Source: a virus
Length of the DNA stretch: 36,531 nucleotides
Direction: 5' to 3' (one strand)
Virus record (IMG/VR): IMGVR_UViG_3300046484_000051
Span: 1 to 36,531 of that record
The notes below the pieces were generated by a model. That model was not told where the DNA came from and did not search any database. It worked only from the letters and a program-made list of their open reading frames with translations. Position numbers and translations under genes: made by a program. Each line of letters starts with the position of its first letter. Positions within the stretch are counted from its first letter, which is position 1. Below are positions 14,037-23,467 of the stretch, piece after piece.

Positions 14037-15766
14037 TGGTCATTCCTTTGGGATTCGCCGCGGAGGGCGGCTGCAAGGGCTTGGACGATCGAACGTGACT
14101 GGGGCGAGGACGCGGGGATCGGCACCTGCGGCCCGGGGCGAAGAGCGTTCGAGGCCTGGAGCGCGCCGGACCCGAGGACCCCCGAGCCGTATCGGCGCCC
14201 AAACATCGACAGGCCGGTTCCGGTAATGGCTCCAATCCCGAGGCCTCCATGCCCCATGGAGCCCGACAGGATCCCGGTCATCCCCGAAAGCGCCTCCATC
14301 GGTGAGAGCAGGTTGTTGCCGTGCGCCCGGTCCATTCCCTTGTCGGCGAACTCCTGGGCTCGGCTGGCCACCTCGTACTGACGGTTGGCCTGCTTCCATG
14401 GTGCCGTATCCTGCCCGGATCGCGTCATCGCCTGATCGATCTCATCGGACAGCATCGACCGGAACGAATGGAGCGCCTCCTTGTAGGCATTCGCATCGGG
14501 ATCCTGGTTCCCTCGATTGCCGTACAAATCCTTCGAGGCATTGACGCGCGCTTGGTGAAGATCGGACAGAGACATGTTTTGCCAGCCCGGCGCGGAGCTC
14601 TGGCCCTCGTACCGGTCCAGCAGCTTGGAGAACTTCGCCGCCGCATCTGCCTGGTGGGGATCGGCAGCCAACGGGGCGAGGATGTCCTGTCGCGCGCGGG
14701 TGACGACGCCCCCGAGCGTGGGGGCCGCTCCAGGGGTCGCCGCCAGCGCCGCGTCACCCTGCTTGATCAGTTGGCCCATCTTGTTGCCGGCCGAGTCGAT
14801 CACGTCGCTGGCGCGCTCGTACACGCTGTGTGACGTATCGAGGGGCTTTGCGATCCCGAGATCGCCCATCTGCGCGCCGATCTCCGAGAGGGCGTCTCTT
14901 CCCACCTGCCTTCGGGCGCGAGTAAGGTCGCTTTGGATCGCGCCGATCTGCTTCAGGATCCGGTTTCCAGCCTTCTGGCGAAGCCAGTCCGACAGCTCCG
15001 TAGGAACGGCCTTCGAGATCCCTTGTCCCGCTACTTGAGCTAGGGGGATGGCGGCCGGGAGCAGGTTGGCGGGTGAGCTCGCGGCTTCGCCGGCCGCGCC
15101 GAGCGGGTCCTTGTCCGCGTTCGCTCCCGCCGCATTCGCGGCGCCATACAGCGCGGAGTCCAGCACGCCGCCAGCGCCCCGAGCAAGAGTCGGAAGCGCG
15201 CCGGCGCCCTGCACTGCGCCCGAGAACGGCATTGACGCCGCAATAGCCTGGGGAGCTACGACCGCGGGGAGGATCGAGCCGGCCGTGAACGCGATCGGTG
15301 ATCGCTTGCGGGCCCCCTCGACCTGATCCCGGATGTCCGCCATGGAGTCTCTCCAGCGATCCCCGGCCGACCTTCTTCCTAGGCCGCCCTCATCCATGAT
15401 GTTTGGGTGATGCTCGTTCTTTCCGAGGGCATCATCCAAGTAGCTCGCTCCAGCGCCGAGCACGGCTTGCGCGGGATGCAAAAACGAGAACAACGACGAT
15501 ACGCCGCCTGCTGCGTCCTGTAGGGCCTCTCCGGGCGCGGCCGCTGCCTGCTTCATCTCGGCCATCGCCTGCGCCTTCTCTTTTTGGTCGAGGCCCTTCA
15601 ATTGCTCGACGGTGCCTCCGATGGCCTGTCGCGCCTGTGCCGCGCTGGCGTCGCTCATCCGGCCGTCAGGCGATGGCTTCGCGAGCGCCGCGCCGATTGC
15701 GTCGTCGGACATGCTGTCCGGAAACTCGACGTTACCCACCCCGGGGACCTCGACGATTTTAGCCAC
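14033..15766 (-). CDS. Internal virion / DNA-ejection protein (large)
   Basis: 577 residues from GTG 15766, overlapping the previous stop by 8 bases. The N-terminus (AKIVEVPGVGNVEFPDSMSD followed by DAIGAAL) is a motif I know from podovirus internal virion proteins. An Ala/Gly-rich, partly hydrophobic middle (150-260) and long helices (270-490) follow, with a Gly-rich C-terminus. Such proteins leave the capsid first and help form the channel through the envelope. No lysozyme motif is evident. Confidence 0.72.
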   Translation of the reverse strand: MAKIVEVPGVGNVEFPDSMSDDAIGAALAKPSPDGRMSDASAAQARQAIGGTVEQLKGLDQKEKAQAMAEMKQAAAAPGEALQDAAGGVSSLFSFLHPAQAVLGAGASYLDDALGKNEHHPNIMDEGGLGRRSAGDRWRDSMADIRDQVEGARKRSPIAFTAGSILPAVVAPQAIAASMPFSGAVQGAGALPTLARGAGGVLDSALYGAANAAGANADKDPLGAAGEAASSPANLLPAAIPLAQVAGQGISKAVPTELSDWLRQKAGNRILKQIGAIQSDLTRARRQVGRDALSEIGAQMGDLGIAKPLDTSHSVYERASDVIDSAGNKMGQLIKQGDAALAATPGAAPTLGGVVTRARQDILAPLAADPHQADAAAKFSKLLDRYEGQSSAPGWQNMSLSDLHQARVNASKDLYGNRGNQDPDANAYKEALHSFRSMLSDEIDQAMTRSGQDTAPWKQANRQYEVASRAQEFADKGMDRAHGNNLLSPMEALSGMTGILSGSMGHGGLGIGAITGTGLSMFGRRYGSGVLGSGALQASNALRPGPQVPIPASSPQSRSIVQALAAALRGESQRNDQ

Positions 15767-17060
15767 CGATCGCCTCAATCTTTCCGGTCTCCGGGTTAAA
15801 CCGATGCGTTGCCTTCGGCGTTGCGCTCACGCTCCCCGCTCGCCCCTGGATCTCGTGGAGCTGTTGCTGGTACGACTGACGCCGGTTCAGCATGTCCTTT
15901 CGAAGGATCGCCGACGCCTGCTCAAGCTGCGCAAGGCTCGCATCGGGGGGGAGTAGGCTCTCCACCTCGTGGCGGGCGGAGTCCGAAATTGCGCCGCCCG
16001 CCGACGCGCCGCCCAATACCTTACCGATCTCCTGCACCGCCGTCTGTCGGGCAGCGTTGAACGCGGCCATCTTCGGATCGCCTGCGAACCGTGTCGCGAA
16101 TTGGCGCGCTCCTGCGTTCCATAGCGGCGACCCACGGTCTACGACGTTGCGGGCCGTCCCGAGAAAAGTGTCCAGGTTCGCGAGGGCCGTCCGCTCGAAG
16201 GCGTCGGTGTTGTCGACCATCCCTTGAAGTTTCGTCTGCGACGCAGAGTCGGCGTGATAACTGGCCTTGTTGCCGGCCAGGTTCGTGTCAGGCCGCAATT
16301 CCGCGGCTCGGTTTGCGATTGCGGCGCGAATCAGGGCGCCCCCTCGACCTTGAGCGACAGGAGGAAGAGTAGCGGTCCTCGCGTACATCTCCGCTGCCTG
16401 GTCGAGCGCCTGAGGGTTCAACAGGTAGCCACCGCGGCCGTCCGGGATCCCCTTGGACGGCGGAGGTCCAGAGAGAGTTGGAGTCGTTCCAGGAGCACCG
16501 GTCGGCGCCGGCGCGCCACCCGGCATTGCGCCGCCGCCCGTAGGCGGGGCGATCGGCCCAGGGGGAGTAGTCTGCGCCATAGGAGCGCCAGGATTCGGCC
16601 CAGGGGCAGACGCTTGGCGTGGGGCGGCGTTTCCTGCGCCTCCGAACTTCTTGACGAAGATCGGATTTCCGAAGGCGTCATGCGAGGCGATCTGCTCGCC
16701 CGCTTTCTGGTCGAGTTGGGCCTGCCGTAGGGCGTTCTGCGCGTCGATCTGATCTCGCCGTAGACCGAGCTGATCCGTCCTGTAGCCCATCATCGCCTGG
16801 AGTTGCTCTGCCTGTTGAGCGAGGTGTTTTCGTTGCACGTCGAGCCCAGCCCGGTGCTGAGCGGCGCCGATGAGCCCCTGCTCCATTTTGTCGGCGTTGC
16901 CGGTCATCTCCTGGCCCAGCGCCGCGTTGGCCGAGTCGCCCGTCGCGAGGCCGAGCTGTCCGGCCGCGCGACGCTGGCGCAGCGCCTGCGCGAGCTGAGA
17001 GGCCGACGCCTGCGCCGCCGAGTCGTCAGAGCCAAAGAGCGCGTTGTAGTCGAGGTCCAT
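15759..17060 (-). CDS. Internal virion / DNA-ejection protein
   Basis: 433 residues, ATG 17060 behind GAGGGAGACAC. Helical Gln/Ala-rich N-terminal third, a proline/glycine-rich linker (about 150-205: GPNPGAPMAQTTPPGPIAPP), then a helical C-terminal domain containing SARHEVESLLPPDASLAQLE. The domain plan and position between other internal virion genes support an ejection-protein role. Confidence 0.7.
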   Translation of the reverse strand: MDLDYNALFGSDDSAAQASASQLAQALRQRRAAGQLGLATGDSANAALGQEMTGNADKMEQGLIGAAQHRAGLDVQRKHLAQQAEQLQAMMGYRTDQLGLRRDQIDAQNALRQAQLDQKAGEQIASHDAFGNPIFVKKFGGAGNAAPRQASAPGPNPGAPMAQTTPPGPIAPPTGGGAMPGGAPAPTGAPGTTPTLSGPPPSKGIPDGRGGYLLNPQALDQAAEMYARTATLPPVAQGRGGALIRAAIANRAAELRPDTNLAGNKASYHADSASQTKLQGMVDNTDAFERTALANLDTFLGTARNVVDRGSPLWNAGARQFATRFAGDPKMAAFNAARQTAVQEIGKVLGGASAGGAISDSARHEVESLLPPDASLAQLEQASAILRKDMLNRRQSYQQQLHEIQGRAGSVSATPKATHRFNPETGKIEAIGG

Positions 17061-17069
17061 GTGTCTCCC

Positions 17070-17456
17070 TCAGAACTCGCCGCCCGTGCCTGGATCTGGC
17101 TGGTCCTGCTGCCCCTGCCCTGCGATCCCCCGCAGGTAGGCCAGGCGGCCCGCGCCCTGCTGTTGCAGGGCCTGTTGCTGGGCCTGTGCGGCTTGTTTTT
17201 CCATCGACAGGCCCTTTCCCTGCCGGAGTGCCGCAGCCAGGTGCTCTAGAGGACTCGACGCCATGTAGGTGCCGCCCACGTGCATGCCCTGGGGCTGCTG
17301 GGTGTCGGCGAGGCTCGAGCCGCGCTTCGCCTGCTGCGCCTGGAGCTGCATCTGTTCCGGCGCTTGGCCTCCCTGGATCATCTGGTCCAGGGCGCCCGGG
17401 TTCGTGGCCTCGATGTACTGGAGGAGTTGGTAAAGGTCATCGTTTCCGTTCGCCAT
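17070..17456 (-). CDS. Small Gln-rich internal virion protein
   Basis: 128 residues, ATG 17456 after GAGGTAAAC. Very rich in Gln and Ala (KQAAQAQQQALQQQGAG). The N-terminus (DDLYQLLQYIEATNPGALDQ) is an amphipathic helix. Genes of this type sit next to ejection proteins in podoviruses; function inferred from position. Confidence 0.6.
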   Translation of the reverse strand: MANGNDDLYQLLQYIEATNPGALDQMIQGGQAPEQMQLQAQQAKRGSSLADTQQPQGMHVGGTYMASSPLEHLAAALRQGKGLSMEKQAAQAQQQALQQQGAGRLAYLRGIAGQGQQDQPDPGTGGEF

Positions 17457-17468
17457 GTTTACCTCCGG

Positions 17469-18218
17469 TTACAGCATCGCTGCCATGCCCGCGACACCAC
17501 CAACCCCGGACATCAATGAGTTCTTCCCGCTTTGCTGCTGGGCATTCTGGTTCTGCTGGCCCTGGTACTGGTCTTGTGCTGCGGTCAGGTACTGCGTCCC
17601 CTGGGCCTGCCCGGCCTGATTGTAGCTTGATTGTCCGCTCATTCCTTGGAGTGCCTGCAACTGCTGGTATGGCTGGTTCTGGGCGGACTGGTTTTCGTTG
17701 AACGTGGCCTGTTGTGCCGATGTTCCTTGGCCGATCGCACTATTCATCGCGCTTGAATAGGCATCGTTTTTCTGCCGGCTCAGGTTGCCCATCTGGTTTT
17801 GATAGGCCTGGCTGTCCGGGTCGAGCCCCTGGTTTGCGAGTTGAGCCTTCGTCGACTCCTCGGTCTGCGACCACTGCGGATCGAGACGAGAGGTTGATTG
17901 GTTGTACGCGCCGGTGATTGCCTGATCTCGGGCCTGGTCGCCGGTCATAGCCGACTGGCTAGAGTTCGTGGCAACCTGGTTTTCCAGGTTAGATGCGGCG
18001 GTGCCGAGCTGACCTCCAAGGTTTGAATTTTGGGTCCATTGACCATTCGCCCCCTGCGTCCAACTTGTCGTAGCGCCCAGGGCATTCGTCTGGTTGGCCC
18101 GGTTAGCGGTGGTCTGCTGATTCACCGCCTGCTGAGACGACGCGGATTGTTTTTCTGCGGCTTTATTGAAGTCGGGGGACGCAGAAGAACTGCTTTTACC
18201 GCTAGTTACTCCACCCAT
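17469..18218 (-). CDS. Gln/Asn/Ser-rich internal virion protein
   Basis: 249 residues from ATG 18218 (AAGGA seven bases upstream; a TTG at 18224 is also in frame). Low-complexity, rich in Q, N, S and A; repeated motifs such as SSYNQAGQAQGTQYL; a small hydrophobic Gly/Met-rich C-terminus (SGVGGVAGMAAML). Similar proteins are found among ejected proteins of podoviruses. Its start overlaps the GNAT-like gene by 13 bases. Confidence 0.65.
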   Translation of the reverse strand: MGGVTSGKSSSSASPDFNKAAEKQSASSQQAVNQQTTANRANQTNALGATTSWTQGANGQWTQNSNLGGQLGTAASNLENQVATNSSQSAMTGDQARDQAITGAYNQSTSRLDPQWSQTEESTKAQLANQGLDPDSQAYQNQMGNLSRQKNDAYSSAMNSAIGQGTSAQQATFNENQSAQNQPYQQLQALQGMSGQSSYNQAGQAQGTQYLTAAQDQYQGQQNQNAQQQSGKNSLMSGVGGVAGMAAML

Positions 18219-18613
18219 CGGCAATCCTTCTTTCTCATCTCAAAGAAGACGAGATCCACACCGTTAGCCCACCAGTCGCGCCCGCGGTATACTTGACGGA
18301 ATCCGACCCCCTTCACCAGGGCCAGGGACCGCGCATTCGTGGAGAGTACCTGGCACAGGACGAGCTCCTTGCCGAGCTCCGTGAAGGGGATACCGAAGGC
18401 GGGGCGAAGGATGTGTCGAAGCGCTGCCGGGTACTCGAGCGTGACGTGCATGCTGATGGCAGACTCTGTCCAGCCGTCGTAGCCGACCATTGCGACGATC
18501 CGGCCGGCACTGTCGATCGCCTCGATCGCCCGGAATTCAGACCCGACGATCAGGTGCGCCCGCTGGGCAATCCAAGGGTAATGGGCAGCAGGAGCGCGTT
18601 GGATGGTGACCAT
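18206..18613 (-). CDS. GNAT-like acetyltransferase of the virion cluster
   Basis: 135 residues, ATG 18613 overlapping the nozzle stop (TGATG). The order of elements fits a small GNAT fold: substrate strand GRIVAMVGYDGWTE, ISMHVTLEYPAAL, the helix after AFGIPFTELGKELVLCQV, then NARSLALVKGVGFRQVYRGR, the usual acetyl-CoA-fold C-terminal motif (LxxxxGF). Acetyltransferases occur in the same place in Bcep22- and BPP-1-like podoviruses (from memory). Substrate unknown. Confidence 0.72.
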   Translation of the reverse strand: MVTIQRAPAAHYPWIAQRAHLIVGSEFRAIEAIDSAGRIVAMVGYDGWTESAISMHVTLEYPAALRHILRPAFGIPFTELGKELVLCQVLSTNARSLALVKGVGFRQVYRGRDWWANGVDLVFFEMRKKDCRWVE

Positions 18614-20223
18614 CAGAGTAGCCCTCCCTGGTCGTACGCCACGTCGACGCCGGTCAACGTCATGCGAGACGTGCTTGAGCCGCGGATTGCGATCGCGACC
18701 TCAGAAGCGCACCCCGCGCCCCCGAAGATCGCCGATTGCGGCTGGTACTGCCCACCCCACACCGACTGGTCCCACCTCGCCGAATCCCAGGCTGCTCCAC
18801 TGGAGATGCCCACCCCGCTCACTGGCCCGATCTCCGACATGTCCCAGCCATAGCGAGCCGTAGCCTGGAATACGATCGCGCCGCCTTGCGACAACACGCG
18901 CGGCCGGATGATCTGGACGCGCTTCTTCCGCGGTGACCCAAGGTTCGAGTAGGCCGACAGTAGCGACCACTGAATCGGCGTGGACGCCGAAGGCGCCACA
19001 AGCGTCCGACCATCCGTGTACCCGTCGTTGATGCACACGCGGCCATCAGGCGTACCGAAGTATAGGAGTCCGCCCCAGGCCTCCGCGCAAACGCCCATCG
19101 GCATGTCGCGATACTGGTGCCATCCCTGGGTCGACAGGCTCATCACGAGCTGTTGCGTGGGCTGGTTGTTCGCGGTCGGAACCAGCACCAGCAGGCAGGC
19201 GTCGAGCGGGTGCAGCCGCATCGCCCAGCCGCGGATCGTCGCGGTGGCGGCCTGGAGCTGGTTGAACAGGTTGCTGATCTTCGCGGTCCGGTACTGCGAC
19301 CGGTCGTAGAGCACGGTCCCGGTGACGAGCTTCGAGAGAGGCTGGATCCCCGTCGAGCTCATGACCAGCAAGTCGCCGCCGAAGTCGGTGCACAGGCGGC
19401 GCCCGCTCGGCACTCCACCCACGAACCACACGCCCTGGAGGCCAAACGTGCTGACGGAGCTCGGATCGGTGCCCTGGTAGATCAGGAGGTCCCCGCCTCC
19501 AGAGACTGCAACGAGGGCGTCATCGGTGCCCACGCCGCCGTCATACGTCCAGCTCCACAGGCCTCGGAGATCGCCGCCCGCTTTGAATCGGTTACCGAAC
19601 GTGAACGAGGTGGCCGTGCCGTACAGCGCCCCAATCCCCAGATACCAGCCGCGACCCGTGTCCCGCTCGACGAACCAGAGGCGGTTTTTCCAGGCGCAGA
19701 CGAAGCAGAATAGGCCTGGATCGACTCCGGCGACCTGAGATCCACCTGCGCCCATCGTGATCTTCGTCCAGATGCTGTTACTCTCTTGGTAAACGTAGTA
19801 GCCGTTCGCTTCATCGCAGTAGCACAGGAAGTGACCAGCGATCGACACCATCACGGTCGATACGCCCCACCCACTGTCGTTGTTCTGGGTGGGGAACGTG
19901 ACGATCTTGGTGGGGGTCGTGGTGCTGCCACTCACGTCCCAAATACCACTGGTGGTGCACGCGTACAGCCGGTTATTCGATCCGTTCTTCGTCGAGCCAG
20001 TGAAGGGCAAGAGCGAGCGTACCTCTTCGCCGTTGAGCCCCGTGCACCATTCCCGCCACCCGAGGCGGGTGCGCAACCCGTACTCCGCGCCGATCAAATT
20101 GTACGAGAGGATCGAATCGCTCGTGGGCATGTCGGTGCCCGAGGCGATCGTATTGACCCCACCGATTGGCGCAGGGAGGTGAAACTCCTTGAGCCGATTG
20201 CGCTGTGGAGCAGGGCGAGGCAT
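18613..20223 (-). CDS. Tail nozzle / DNA-stabilisation protein (beta-propeller)
   Basis: 536 residues. Mainly beta structure with recurring W/Y-rich blades (GWREWCTGL, LYACTTSGIWDVSG, WGGLLYFGTPDGRVCINDGY), characteristic of podovirus tail nozzle proteins such as P22 gp10 and T7 gp12. It starts at ATG 20223, overlapping the adaptor gene stop (TAATG), consistent with tail-assembly partners. The C-terminus ends with DVAYDQGGLL. Confidence 0.8.
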   Translation of the reverse strand: MPRPAPQRNRLKEFHLPAPIGGVNTIASGTDMPTSDSILSYNLIGAEYGLRTRLGWREWCTGLNGEEVRSLLPFTGSTKNGSNNRLYACTTSGIWDVSGSTTTPTKIVTFPTQNNDSGWGVSTVMVSIAGHFLCYCDEANGYYVYQESNSIWTKITMGAGGSQVAGVDPGLFCFVCAWKNRLWFVERDTGRGWYLGIGALYGTATSFTFGNRFKAGGDLRGLWSWTYDGGVGTDDALVAVSGGGDLLIYQGTDPSSVSTFGLQGVWFVGGVPSGRRLCTDFGGDLLVMSSTGIQPLSKLVTGTVLYDRSQYRTAKISNLFNQLQAATATIRGWAMRLHPLDACLLVLVPTANNQPTQQLVMSLSTQGWHQYRDMPMGVCAEAWGGLLYFGTPDGRVCINDGYTDGRTLVAPSASTPIQWSLLSAYSNLGSPRKKRVQIIRPRVLSQGGAIVFQATARYGWDMSEIGPVSGVGISSGAAWDSARWDQSVWGGQYQPQSAIFGGAGCASEVAIAIRGSSTSRMTLTGVDVAYDQGGLL

Positions 20224-20969
20224 TACGTTCCGAACCCCGTCAAGGGTAGGTTGGCGTTGTCGATGAACCGATCGACGGCGGTGGCGGGGCCAACCAGGTT
20301 GAGCGTGGGAGCTCCGGTGCTCTTCCCGATGCAGTGCTCAAGCTTGGCGTCGTAGGACTCCTGAGCCTTCTGCGTGTCAAACCCCTTCTCTGTGAGCCAC
20401 ATCAGCTTCAGCTTGGAGATCACCAGGTCGGGATCGTAGAGAATCGAATCGGTAGCCGCCGAAGGGTACGCCTTGTCCGGGTTCGGAGCGCCGCTCGACT
20501 GCACCCAGTAAGCGGAGATGTACTCAAAGGCGATGAGCGTCCCAGCCGGAACAGGGACGGAGGGATTGATTTCAAGGACGGACTCCGAATCGAGTCGGAA
20601 CACGACCGTGATGTACATCCCGAGCGACCGCGCCTTTAGGTATTGCCACTCCTGAGGGCTAAGCGGACCGATGAGCGGCAGGCGCGAGCTCCTGTTCCAT
20701 CCGGACTGGTCAATCATTTCGTGGAAGTCGGACGGGAGCGGATAGGTGCTCTGTCCCTGCACGGTCGTGGCCGTGAACTCCTTCCGGAGCTGCGGCCAGT
20801 CGTGTTCCATGTTGAGATCGTCGCCGCCCGTGGAGAGGAGCTCGCAGAGCTGCACGAAGTTCGGGTCCGACGACGCGAACGGATCAGGCGCGGAGGCAGG
20901 AGCGACCCCAAGCAGCCCGAGCTGAGCGGCTGCCCTATTGAGAATCAGTCCCGCCTGCGCGTAGGCCAC
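20223..20969 (-). CDS. Head-tail adaptor (P22 gp4 / T7 gp11-like)
   Basis: 248 residues. Helical start (LILNRAAAQLGLLGVAPASA), then WPQLRKEFTATTVQGQSTYP, LPSDFHEMIDQSGWNRSS and a long C-terminal helix (DLVISKLKLMWLTEKGFDTQ), the pattern of podovirus gp4-like adaptors that dock under the portal. It lies directly upstream of the nozzle gene. Confidence 0.8.
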   Translation of the reverse strand: MAYAQAGLILNRAAAQLGLLGVAPASAPDPFASSDPNFVQLCELLSTGGDDLNMEHDWPQLRKEFTATTVQGQSTYPLPSDFHEMIDQSGWNRSSRLPLIGPLSPQEWQYLKARSLGMYITVVFRLDSESVLEINPSVPVPAGTLIAFEYISAYWVQSSGAPNPDKAYPSAATDSILYDPDLVISKLKLMWLTEKGFDTQKAQESYDAKLEHCIGKSTGAPTLNLVGPATAVDRFIDNANLPLTGFGT

Positions 20970-20972
20970 GGG

Positions 20973-21680
20973 TTACCCCCTGCGAGCGTTCGAGGTCTTC
21001 GCCGTCTCGGGTCGAGTTGCCGAGTCCAGCATCGCCTTCATCTCGGAGACCTGCCTCTGGAGCTCCTGCATCTGCTCGGCCTGCGACTTGATCCGGGCGT
21101 CGCGCTCGGCAAGCTCCTGCCGCATCTCCGTCACGGGAGCCGCACGCTGAGCCATGGACAGCCAGTCGCGCGCCCTCTGGCGGTCCTCGTTGAACCCGAG
21201 GAACTTCTGTGCGTGAACGTCCGCGAGGCCCGCGAGATCCTCGATGGTGCGAATCGGCGCACCGGGGAAGTGCTTGAATTCCTCGATCCGAGCGGCCGTG
21301 ATCCCGGGCAGCATCTCGAGGGGAGTGCCACTCACGCCCTGATCCTTGCCGGCCAGGTAGGCGGCCCACTCGTTCGGATACTCCTCCCGATCGATCGGCC
21401 AGACCTCGCGATCGACGATGTTCGTGGGGTCTCCAGGGGTGAATTTCTTGACGAAGTCCACCTCCTTGTAGATTGGTCGACCCTCGCCGGGGAATCGCTT
21501 CTTCTCGATCCGGACCGACCCGTCGTCGTTCAGGATCTCCTTCTCCTCGGTGTAACCGGACGTGCGGCGCTCATCGAGCACCAACTGTTTGTGGAACATC
21601 ACCCGGCACTTGCCGTCCCGAGCCCAAGCCTCGTTCCACCCTTCCATCTGCCGTCTCGCCTGCGGATCCTCGAAAGCCAT
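20973..21680 (-). CDS. Virion-associated protein with C-terminal coiled coil
   Basis: 235 residues from ATG 21680, behind CACAGGGAGAAACGC. VDFVKKFTPGDPTNIVDREV, GTPLEMLPGITAARIEEFKH and TIEDLAGLADVHAQKFLG are blocks conserved in a podovirus protein next to capsid genes (from memory). Residues 175-225 form a coiled coil. Possibly a head-completion or scaffold-related protein. Confidence 0.7.
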   Translation of the reverse strand: MAFEDPQARRQMEGWNEAWARDGKCRVMFHKQLVLDERRTSGYTEEKEILNDDGSVRIEKKRFPGEGRPIYKEVDFVKKFTPGDPTNIVDREVWPIDREEYPNEWAAYLAGKDQGVSGTPLEMLPGITAARIEEFKHFPGAPIRTIEDLAGLADVHAQKFLGFNEDRQRARDWLSMAQRAAPVTEMRQELAERDARIKSQAEQMQELQRQVSEMKAMLDSATRPETAKTSNARRG

Positions 21681-21684
21681 GCGT

Positions 21685-21694
21685 TTCTCCCTGT
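21685..21694 (-). promoter_or_regulatory. Recurrent leader ACAGGGAGAA before 21680 gene
   Basis: Ten-base element containing the ribosome binding site; the same ten bases stand before the genes starting at 12545, 24792 and 30489. Confidence 0.6.
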
Positions 21695-21746
21695 GAAGGA
21701 CCGGAGGGCCAGGGAGAAGCACCCTCCGGTCCAGTGAAACAGCCTG

Positions 21747-22466
21747 TTACGGGTTACCGGCAGCGCACGCCCAGTTGAGGTAGACGGCACCGCGGTTCTG
21801 CGCATCGCCGGTGACCTTGATCACGACGCCGGGGACGCCGTCCGTCGAGTGCGCCGTGGTGTAGACACGTCCCGCAGTCGTCGAGATGTACGCGATGGTG
21901 TTGATCGTCGACGCGCCGTTCAGCGCGTTCGCGGAGTCGTGGACTCCGAAAATCATCACCCAGCCGAACTTGCCGGAGGCGCCAGCGCCCAGTGACACGC
22001 CCACGAGTCCCCGGGCGCCCTGCGCGGCCTGGGCCGCCGTCATGTTGTACTGGTCGATGATGACGAAATCGCCAGCGACCGTGGTCCCAGTGAAGGCGAC
22101 ATAGATGAGCTGGGCCATGCCGAACGCGTTGGGCCCGAGGTCCTTGGCGATCGCCTGATAGCCGAGCTCCTGAGACTGCGCTGCGTCGATCTGGCAGGGG
22201 CCAGCGAGGGGGCCGCCGAGAGTCCACGTCACGCTGTTGTCGGTGAGCCCGTTGGGAGTCGGACCAACCGCGACGGCTGCAGCGGAGGTTCCGCCCGCGG
22301 TCGTGTTGAATATGAACCCTCCGTTCACCACGGTCGCCTTGGCAGGATAGACCGTGCCTGGCGCCCACTGCGAGGCGCCGAGAGGGGGAAAAGCCGCGGG
22401 GCCGCTCGTCAGACCAAGCTTCTGGTCGACGAACTGGTACCGGGATGCGCCGCTTACGATAGCCAT
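21747..22466 (-). CDS. Capsid decoration-like protein
   Basis: 239 residues, ATG 22466, immediately downstream of the capsid gene in transcription. Gly/Ala/Thr-rich beta protein; SQWAPGTVYPAKATVVNGGF followed by IFNTTAGGTS resembles carbohydrate-binding or decoration modules seen in phage head fibers. Position after the capsid gene supports a head-decoration or vertex protein; a role in virion attachment is a guess. Confidence 0.65.
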   Translation of the reverse strand: MAIVSGASRYQFVDQKLGLTSGPAAFPPLGASQWAPGTVYPAKATVVNGGFIFNTTAGGTSAAAVAVGPTPNGLTDNSVTWTLGGPLAGPCQIDAAQSQELGYQAIAKDLGPNAFGMAQLIYVAFTGTTVAGDFVIIDQYNMTAAQAAQGARGLVGVSLGAGASGKFGWVMIFGVHDSANALNGASTINTIAYISTTAGRVYTTAHSTDGVPGVVIKVTGDAQNRGAVYLNWACAAGNP

Positions 22467-22492
22467 GTCAGTCCTTTCTTTTCAGTAAACGG

Positions 22493-23458
22493 TTACCCGT
22501 TGTAGTAGCCCTGGAACATGCGGCCCGAACAGGTCATGTTGCCCGCCCACGCCAGCACGGTGGCCGACACGTCCTGGTTGAGCGCGTACCGGTTCTCGGG
22601 GGAGAGCGTGACCATGTTGCGCTCACTCGAAGGCCGGTACTTGAGGAAGTCGGTATTGAGGAAGTACGCGACCCAGGTCGGGCAGAAGCCGCCGATCCCG
22701 CCGTCGAGGATCACGTCCGCGTTCTTGTAGCGATAGCCCTGGAACCCGAGATTGCCGAGCTTCGCCTCATTGAAGCGCTGGAGGGCCTGCAGAGAGGCCT
22801 CAAACGCTCCGTAAACGTTTCCATCGGCCAGGATCAGGTTCGGCTGATTCTTGCCTCTCGAGCACTTCGCGTACAGGGTGTTAAAATAGCCCTGGACGTT
22901 GCTCGCGGTGGTGCCACCCGAGCCAGGGCCACCAGTCTGGTTGCGCCAGAACGGCCACTGCGCCGGATCGATCGAGCCGTAGACGCCGCTCGAAGGAGCC
23001 GCGACGACCGCCGTCCCGAGTCCGTTGATGCTCTTTCCGCCCTGGAGAGTGCCGTCCGAGTAGAGACCCTGAGCGACCAGGTTCGCCATCGAGGCCTTCG
23101 CCACCCCGACACGGCCGGTGACGAGGTCGATGATCGCCTGCTTGCCGGAGTTTTGGATCTTCTCCAACCCGGTCACGATCACGGCGCAAGCGGCCTGTTT
23201 CCAGGGGAACTGAGCCGCGGTGATCACGTCCTGCGCGGCCACGGACAGGAGATCCTGTCCGGAGTACCACATGGCGTTGCCGTTCGCCTGGAACGAAATC
23301 TCTTCGAAGATCACGACGCCGCCCGAGATCTCCTCGATGCGGTCCGACTCCTTCATTTGGGTCAATACGGCGTTGTTCGCCGTAACGTTGTCCCTGATTT
23401 CCCCGCCGCGGTACTCGATGGTAGTCGCGACGAGGTCCGTCACGTTGGGGAAAGCCAT
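22493..23458 (-). CDS. Major capsid protein
   Basis: 321 residues. N-terminal arm (AFPNVTDLVATTIEYRGGEI) then IEEISGGVVIFEEISFQANG, MWYSGQDLLSVAAQDVITAA, QFPWKQAACAVIVTGLEKIQ, NSGKQAIIDLVTGRV and GSIDPAQWPFWRNQ: blocks I know from a major-capsid family of podoviruses in high-GC Gram-negative hosts. Scaffold gene upstream, decoration-like gene downstream. A GAGGAG site precedes the ATG, behind a strongly structured 143-base leader. Confidence 0.9.
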   Translation of the reverse strand: MAFPNVTDLVATTIEYRGGEIRDNVTANNAVLTQMKESDRIEEISGGVVIFEEISFQANGNAMWYSGQDLLSVAAQDVITAAQFPWKQAACAVIVTGLEKIQNSGKQAIIDLVTGRVGVAKASMANLVAQGLYSDGTLQGGKSINGLGTAVVAAPSSGVYGSIDPAQWPFWRNQTGGPGSGGTTASNVQGYFNTLYAKCSRGKNQPNLILADGNVYGAFEASLQALQRFNEAKLGNLGFQGYRYKNADVILDGGIGGFCPTWVAYFLNTDFLKYRPSSERNMVTLSPENRYALNQDVSATVLAWAGNMTCSGRMFQGYYNG

Positions 23459-23467
23459 ACCGAAAGT

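Noticed and set aside
20643-21737. Plus-strand frame of 364 codons opposite adaptor and head genes
   Set aside because: Spans the borders of two well-supported minus-strand genes, has no ribosome binding site and low-complexity composition.
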